Source of the DNA: Thiosulfativibrio sp964387695
GTDB taxonomy: Bacteria > Pseudomonadota > Gammaproteobacteria > Thiomicrospirales > Thiomicrospiraceae
Direction: 5' to 3'
DNA: 10,649 nucleotides
NCBI GenBank assembly: GCA_964387695.1
Contig: CAYLXI010000054.1
Location: 1 to 10,649 of the forward strand
Positions 6,797 to 10,649 of this stretch are shown here, piece after piece; position 1 is the first letter of the stretch; each line of letters starts with the position of its first letter. A program made the translations under genes and the position numbers. The notes beneath the pieces are model-generated. The model had not been told where the DNA came from and made no database searches. It saw only the letters and a list, made by a program, of their open reading frames with translations.

Positions 6797-8128
6797 CTAC
6801 TCCTCACCCAGTGATTCGACACGAATACGAGTTATTTCACTGTCCATTTCATCAAGGTTCGTTAGTTTATTTATAGCAAGGTTCATTTTAGATTCTAAAA
6901 CCTTACTGGTTATCATAACCAAAGTAGCATCTTCATTATTATTAAGATTAGGCTCTTGATGAAGGTGCTCAATGCTTACATCAAACTCTGCTAAAACAGT
7001 CGTTACTTTAGCTAAAACACCTGCATGATCTTTAGCAAAAAACCGCAAATAATAAGCCGTTTCAATGTTTTCAATAGATTCTACAGGAGCCGATTCTAGC
7101 TGATTAAGAGCAAAACCTAATGCGGGAACTTGATCGGTTTTATCTTGTGTTTGAGCACGAATTACATCAATAATATCTGCAACAACGGCACTCGCCGTTG
7201 GACCTGCACCTGCACCTGCACCATAATACATGGTAGAGCCTACATGATTTCCATACGCCATTACAGCATTCATCACTCCGTTTACATTGGCAATAAGCAC
7301 CGATTGAGGAACTAGGGTTGGATGCACTCTTAAAGAGTAGCCTTGCTCTGTTCTTGATGCCATACCAATATGTTTTATTTCATAACCAAGCTGCTGTGCA
7401 AACTTTATATCTTCAGCGGTAATTTTGCTAATACCTTCGGTGTAAACCTTATTGAACTGTAATTTAATACCAAAGGCGATGGAAGCTAAGATTGTGAGTT
7501 TATGTGCCGCATCAATGCCTTCTATATCAAAGGTAGGATCAGCCTCCGCATAGCCTAACTCTTGAGCTGTTTTTAACACCTTATTAAAGTCAGCATTAGG
7601 TTTTTTCATTTCAGTTAAAATGTAATTACCTGTACCGTTAATAATTCCTGCCAACCATTCTATTTTATTTGCTGCTAAGCCTTCTCGCATGGCTTTAACA
7701 ATAGGAATGCCACCTGCTATAGCAGCTTCATAAGCGATTGTTACATGGTTTTTTTCTGCCAAAGCAAAAAGTTCATTGCCAAATTCTGCAATAAGAGCTT
7801 TATTTGCAGTGACAACATGTTTAGAATTTTTAATGGCTGCAATTAAACAATCTTTTGCTAGACCTGTGCCACCCATAAGCTCAACGACAATATCTACTTC
7901 TGGGTTATTAACGACATCCATGGGATTGTCGGTTAAGTTAATATTAGAAATATCGACGTTTCTGGAGCGGGTTAAGTCTCTAACCGCTATTTGTTCTATC
8001 ATAATCGACGGACTAGCAGATATTCTTCCCAAACGCCTTTCAATTTCTGGTAGGGTTTGATTTAAAATATTAACCATTCCTGACCCAACTGTTCCTAATC
8101 CTAATAAACCTAGCTTTATTTGTTTCAC
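6797..8128 (-). CDS. hom: Homoserine dehydrogenase with C-terminal ACT domain
   Basis: Homoserine dehydrogenase reduces aspartate semialdehyde to homoserine with NAD(P)H, the branch point to threonine and methionine. The 443 residues are complete: a Rossmann loop G-L-L-G-L-G-T-V-G-S-G (7-17), T-A-N-K-A-L (107-112), N-G-T-G-N-Y-I (164-170) and the catalytic D-I-E-G-I-D-A-A-H-K (201-210). Residues about 359-435 form an ACT domain (Y-Y-L-R-F-F-A-K-D-H-A-G-V-L-A), which in this monofunctional type is the likely site of threonine feedback inhibition. The start is GTG at 8128. Its ribosome site AGGAA overlaps the alaC stop codon (TAGGA), and the intergenic gap is only 9 bases, so translation may be coupled to alaC. 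The stop is TAG, 9 bases before thrC. Confidence 0.97.
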   Translation of the reverse strand: MKQIKLGLLGLGTVGSGMVNILNQTLPEIERRLGRISASPSIMIEQIAVRDLTRSRNVDISNINLTDNPMDVVNNPEVDIVVELMGGTGLAKDCLIAAIKNSKHVVTANKALIAEFGNELFALAEKNHVTIAYEAAIAGGIPIVKAMREGLAANKIEWLAGIINGTGNYILTEMKKPNADFNKVLKTAQELGYAEADPTFDIEGIDAAHKLTILASIAFGIKLQFNKVYTEGISKITAEDIKFAQQLGYEIKHIGMASRTEQGYSLRVHPTLVPQSVLIANVNGVMNAVMAYGNHVGSTMYYGAGAGAGPTASAVVADIIDVIRAQTQDKTDQVPALGFALNQLESAPVESIENIETAYYLRFFAKDHAGVLAKVTTVLAEFDVSIEHLHQEPNLNNNEDATLVMITSKVLESKMNLAINKLTNLDEMDSEITRIRVESLGEE

Positions 8129-8137
8129 ATTATTTTC

Positions 8138-9328
8138 CTATGACATCAAACCATCTTTTCTAAACATATCACGAATACCACGAAGAGCTTGGCGTGTTCT
8201 ATGTTCATTCTCAATTAAACCAAATCTTACATGGTCATCCCCGTAATCACCAAACCCAATTCCTGGAGAGACAGCGACCTTTGCATCAGCCAGTAATTTT
8301 TTAGAAAACTCTATTGATCCCATTGATTGATAAACTTCAGGAATGGGAGCCCAAACAAACATTGTCGCTTTAGGGGGCGTTACTTTCCAACCCATAGAAT
8401 TTAAACCGTGGCATAAAATATCACGACGGATTTTATACATTTCACAAATATCATCAACACATTCTTGAGGGCCTTCAAGAGCAGTAATAGCGGCTACTTG
8501 AATAGGCGTAAAAGTTCCATAATCTAAGTAAGATTTCATCCTCTTAAGTGCCTCGACTAACTCAGGATTGCCAACCATAAATCCTACTCTCCAACCTGGC
8601 ATATTGTAACTTTTAGATAGAGTATAAAATTCTACTGCAATATCTTTAGCCCCTTCTACTTGCATAATGGAGGGAGCCTTATAACCATCAAATACAATAT
8701 CAGCATAGGCTAGGTCATGAATCACCCAAATATTATGCTCTTTTGCAATAGAGATCACTTTTTCAAAAAAGTCTAAATCAACCGTTTGAGTGGTTGGGTT
8801 TCCTGGAAAATTTAGCACCAACATTTTAGGTTTTGGCCAAGAGTCTTTAATGGCTTTTTCTAATTCATCAAAAAAATCTACATCAGGAGTCATTTTTACA
8901 TGGCGAATATCTGCTCCTGCAATGACAAATCCATAGGGATGAATGGGGTAGGCAGGATTAGGGACTAAAACGGTATCGCCCTTGTCTACCGTTGCCATAG
9001 CTAAATGAGCGAGACCTTCTTTTGAGCCGATGGTAACGACGGCTTCGGATTCAAAGTCTAGCTCAACATCAAATTTATTTTTATACCAGGTACAAATAGC
9101 TTTTCGTAAACGAGGAATACCTTGGGAAACAGAATAGCGATGCGTGCCTTCTCGTTGAATTACTTCGATCAATTTATCTACTATATGTTTAGGGGTATCT
9201 TGGTCTGGATTTCCCATGCCAAAATCAATAATATCTTCGCCTCGGCGACGAGCTTCTGCTTTAAGCTCACCAACGATATTAAATACATAAGGAGGAAGTC
9301 GATTTATTCTTTGAAAGTCGCCAGGCAC
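8138..9328 (-). CDS. alaC: Alanine (glutamate-pyruvate) aminotransferase AlaC type
   Basis: A class I/II PLP aminotransferase of 396 residues. The opening R-I-N-R-L-P-P-Y-V-F (7-16) and D-F-G-M-G-N-P-D (35-42) are typical of AlaC/YfdZ, which makes alanine from pyruvate and glutamate. The PLP lysine is K239 in S-K-S-Y-N-M-P-G-W-R; D205 and Y208 (D-L-A-Y) contact the pyridine ring, N-F-P-G-N-P (173-178) and V-R-F-G (367-370, with the carboxylate-binding Arg) are present. The start is GTG at 9328 with AAAGG ten bases upstream; P-G-D-F follows directly. It is the first gene of the alaC-hom-thrC operon. In many beta- and gammaproteobacteria the same three genes are adjacent, which has led to annotation of this protein as an aspartate or diaminopimelate aminotransferase; AlaC is the better fit. 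Confidence 0.93.
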   Translation of the reverse strand: MPGDFQRINRLPPYVFNIVGELKAEARRRGEDIIDFGMGNPDQDTPKHIVDKLIEVIQREGTHRYSVSQGIPRLRKAICTWYKNKFDVELDFESEAVVTIGSKEGLAHLAMATVDKGDTVLVPNPAYPIHPYGFVIAGADIRHVKMTPDVDFFDELEKAIKDSWPKPKMLVLNFPGNPTTQTVDLDFFEKVISIAKEHNIWVIHDLAYADIVFDGYKAPSIMQVEGAKDIAVEFYTLSKSYNMPGWRVGFMVGNPELVEALKRMKSYLDYGTFTPIQVAAITALEGPQECVDDICEMYKIRRDILCHGLNSMGWKVTPPKATMFVWAPIPEVYQSMGSIEFSKKLLADAKVAVSPGIGFGDYGDDHVRFGLIENEHRTRQALRGIRDMFRKDGLMS

Positions 9329-9354
9329 AATATTTAAACCTTTACAAAATAGAG

Positions 9355-9372
9355 ACTCAGTTTTTGCTGAGT
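9355..9372 (-). promoter_or_regulatory. alaC: Hairpin in the alaC leader
   Basis: ACTCAG (9355-9360) and CTGAGT (9367-9372) form a perfect 6-bp stem with a 6-base loop, 27 bases ahead of the alaC GTG. No T run follows immediately on the minus strand, so it is not a clear attenuator; it could affect mRNA stability or translation of the operon. Confidence 0.3.
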
Positions 9373-9433
9373 GAGGTCTTTCACAAAATAATTCATGGAT
9401 TAAAATGACTAAAATTGTATAAAATCTTATCTC

Positions 9434-9462
9434 ATTTCATTCTCGTAACTTACTTGTGTAAA
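9434..9462 (-). promoter_or_regulatory. alaC: Candidate sigma-70 promoter of the alaC-hom-thrC operon
   Basis: On the minus strand TTTACA (9457-9462; five of six to the -35 consensus) is followed after exactly 17 bases by TGAAAT (9434-9439; four of six to the -10). Transcription would start near 9427, giving a leader of about 100 bases that contains the hairpin at 9355-9372. The assignment rests on pattern only. Confidence 0.4.
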
Positions 9463-9516
9463 GTCCTATGAGTGAATATTAAAAGAGTAGTCCCAAGATT
9501 ATACAGAAACTATTTT

Positions 9517-9545
9517 TTTCGTCTATCTAAAATATACGCTATAAT
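9517..9545 (+). promoter_or_regulatory. Promoter of the Mth938-domain gene, with consensus -10
   Basis: TATAAT (9540-9545) is a perfect -10 box. The hexamer 17 bases upstream (9517-9522, TTTCGT) is a weak -35. Transcription would start near 9552, only a few bases ahead of the ribosome site AAGGAG (9557-9562), giving a very short leader. The good spacing of -10, ribosome site and ATG supports both the promoter and the chosen start. Confidence 0.5.
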
Positions 9546-9567
9546 CAGGCTTCTTGAAGGAGACAAA

Positions 9568-9942
9568 ATGAAATTTACCGAACATCGAGATTCAAATATT
9601 TTAACGGTTAAGCAATATTCTCCGGGTCTAGTAAAAATAAATAATTTTGAACTAACAAAAAGTTGTTTTTTAAATCAAAAAAAAATAGTAGAAAGCTGGT
9701 CTTGCCAAGACATAAAAAATCTTTCAATTGCGTTAATTGACCAAATCTTAAGCCTCTCTCCAGATGTAATAATTCTAGGAACAGGCGAAAAACAATCTTT
9801 TCCCTCTCCTGAGTTTTTCGCTTATTGTGCAGAAAAAGGTGTTGGACTTGAGGTTATGGAAAATTCAGCTGCTTGTAGAACTTATAATGTACTAACCACT
9901 GAAGAAAGAGAAGTGGTACTGGCATTAATATTTGAAAATTAA
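9568..9942 (+). CDS. Mth938-like domain protein (DUF498, COG3737)
   Basis: The ATG at 9568 follows AAGGAG with a 5-base spacer, giving 124 residues, the usual size of this single-domain family. Hallmarks are V-I-I-L-G-T-G-E-K-Q-x-F-P (67-79) and V-M-E-N-S-A-A-C-R-T-Y-N-V-L (96-109), the latter nearly invariant. The fold is named after the archaeal protein Mth938. The mitochondrial relative NDUFAF3 helps assemble respiratory complex I, but the bacterial role is not known and I do not assign one. The protein has no signal peptide or membrane helix. A longer frame opens at 9472, but it would add 32 residues not typical of the family and would contain the promoter. The gene contains a run of nine A (9677-9685). 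It is divergent from alaC and convergent, 9 bases apart, with the NlpD-like gene. Confidence 0.85.
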   Translation: MKFTEHRDSNILTVKQYSPGLVKINNFELTKSCFLNQKKIVESWSCQDIKNLSIALIDQILSLSPDVIILGTGEKQSFPSPEFFAYCAEKGVGLEVMENSAACRTYNVLTTEEREVVLALIFEN

Positions 9943-9951
9943 TTTTTTTAG

Positions 9952-10649
9952 CTACTTCCTTAAAAGTTTCCGTGCATCTACTTTCCTGCCTAAATATCGC
10001 ACTTCAAAATAAAGTTTAGGTTTTTTTGCATCTCCACTTTGCCCTGATAGGGAAATAATTTGACCTTTTTTTACTCTCTCTCCCTTATTAACTTTTAAAA
10101 CTGAATTGTGAGCATAAACGGTTAAGTAATTATTATCATGCCTAATGACAATCATTTCACCATAATGAGAGATGGCATTACCCGCATAAACAACTTCGCC
10201 AGATTCAACACTTCTAACTTCCTCTCCTTTTTTTAGATAAAAATTAATAGCATGTCTACCTACAGCATCACGAATATACTCATATTTAACCTGTTTATTA
10301 ACAGGCCAATGCCAATTCATTTTTGCACTCTCTAAAGTCTTCTTTTTTAAGCTGGATGATTTTTGTGTGGATAAACTATGATTCGGAATGATTAAAATAT
10401 CTCCAGCTCTTAATCTATAAGGGTGCTTTAGACTATTTATTTTTGCTAAATCTCTCATACTTACTTGGCAGTTCAGTGCAATATCACTTAAAGTATCGCC
10501 GCGTTTTACCCGATATTTACTATAACAAACTGTTGTTTTTTTAGAAGTATCTCTCTGTGTTTTTGTAGCGGGTACATACGTTTTTTCAGCTGCTTTTTCA
10601 GGGGTTTTATAGGTGCGATTAGCCGTGGATGAACAGGCCGACAAAAAAA
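9952..10649 (-). CDS. nlpD: NlpD-like lipoprotein with LysM and degenerate LytM (M23) domain, 5' end outside window
   Basis: The frame runs off the right edge. The first residues visible are F-L-S-A-C-S-S, a lipobox (L-S-A, then Cys), so the signal peptide start lies outside and this is an envelope lipoprotein. Counting the lipobox Leu as 1, a LysM peptidoglycan-binding domain covers about 44-88 (Y-R-V-K-R-G-D-T-L-S-D-I-A), and a LytM/M23 domain about 115-227. The zinc ligands are incomplete: the usual H-x-x-x-D region reads H-A-I-N (131-134), Y-A-H-N (177-180) keeps its His, and the final H-x-H region reads L-Y-F-E-V-R (211-216). As in E. coli NlpD and EnvC, this points to an amidase activator in cell separation rather than an active endopeptidase. 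TAG ends it 9 bases from the Mth938-type gene, with no clear terminator in between. Confidence 0.85.
   Translation of the reverse strand, partial: FLSACSSTANRTYKTPEKAAEKTYVPATKTQRDTSKKTTVCYSKYRVKRGDTLSDIALNCQVSMRDLAKINSLKHPYRLRAGDILIIPNHSLSTQKSSSLKKKTLESAKMNWHWPVNKQVKYEYIRDAVGRHAINFYLKKGEEVRSVESGEVVYAGNAISHYGEMIVIRHDNNYLTVYAHNSVLKVNKGERVKKGQIISLSGQSGDAKKPKLYFEVRYLGRKVDARKLLRK

Noticed and set aside
6738..8060. Plus-strand open frames at 6738-6959, 7130-7315 and 7776-8060
   Set aside because: They lie antisense within thrC and hom, have no ribosome site and encode low-complexity, unfamily-like peptides.
9122..9337. Plus-strand open frame opposite the start of alaC
   Set aside because: It is an antisense shadow of a well-conserved aminotransferase N-terminus, with no ribosome site.
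9334..9396. A 20-codon leader peptide on the minus strand before alaC
   Set aside because: It has no ribosome site and is not enriched in threonine, isoleucine or alanine, so attenuation by a leader peptide is not supported.
9472..9567. Longer start for the Mth938-domain protein
   Set aside because: The extra 32 residues are not typical of the family and contain the TATAAT box; the ATG at 9568 has an excellent AAGGAG.
10642..10644. TTG as the start of the NlpD-like protein
   Set aside because: This Leu is the first residue of the lipobox L-S-A-C, and the signal peptide must lie beyond the window edge.
1..10649. Mobile element, CRISPR array, tRNA or toxin-antitoxin system
   Set aside because: I found no transposase or integrase motifs, no regularly spaced repeats, no cloverleaf and no small paired genes of that type on either strand.

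Overview
The window is about 10.6 kb of AT-rich, gene-dense bacterial chromosome from what looks like a gammaproteobacterium. The homoserine/threonine genes, the Mth938-type protein, the NlpD-like lipoprotein and the RpfE-type (COG4255) protein are a combination I associate with gamma- and betaproteobacterial sulfur oxidisers and methylotrophs. The low GC would suit a SUP05/Thioglobus-like or Thiotrichales-like lineage, but that placement is inference from gene content. A run of 10 N inside thrC marks a draft or metagenomic scaffold gap. I see no rRNA, tRNA, CRISPR array, insertion sequence or phage gene.

Left part, plus strand (1-3878). A non-coding start (1-242) holds a nested inverted repeat and a perfect 16-base palindrome. 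It is followed by an unrecognised small secreted protein, a divergent RecJ-type DHH exonuclease, and a ten-helix SLAC1/TehA-type anion channel. The gaps before recJ and before the channel gene both contain long-range inverted repeats. The one before the channel ends in a T7 run about 30 bases from the start codon.

Central and right part, minus strand (3921-9328). Reading leftward, alaC (glutamate-pyruvate aminotransferase), hom (homoserine dehydrogenase with ACT domain), thrC (threonine synthase) and an RpfE/COG4255-type gene are packed 9 to 16 bases apart and probably form one operon. The operon turns aspartate semialdehyde into threonine and links it to alanine transamination. The thrC gene is not intact: the sequences on the two sides of the N gap both encode the same 103-residue stretch, with 67 identities by hand count and many silent differences. 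The window is therefore either a misjoined scaffold of two lineages or a tandem pair of diverged thrC copies with the middle missing.

Right end (9329-10649). A divergent promoter region separates alaC from a small Mth938-domain protein. That gene converges, with a 9-base gap, on an NlpD-like LysM/M23 lipoprotein whose 5' end runs off the window.

Most of the window is ordinary housekeeping sequence. The points worth checking are the thrC junction, the structured leader of the anion-channel gene, the nested repeat at the left edge and the deviations in RecJ. I found no convincing new defence or mobile system.
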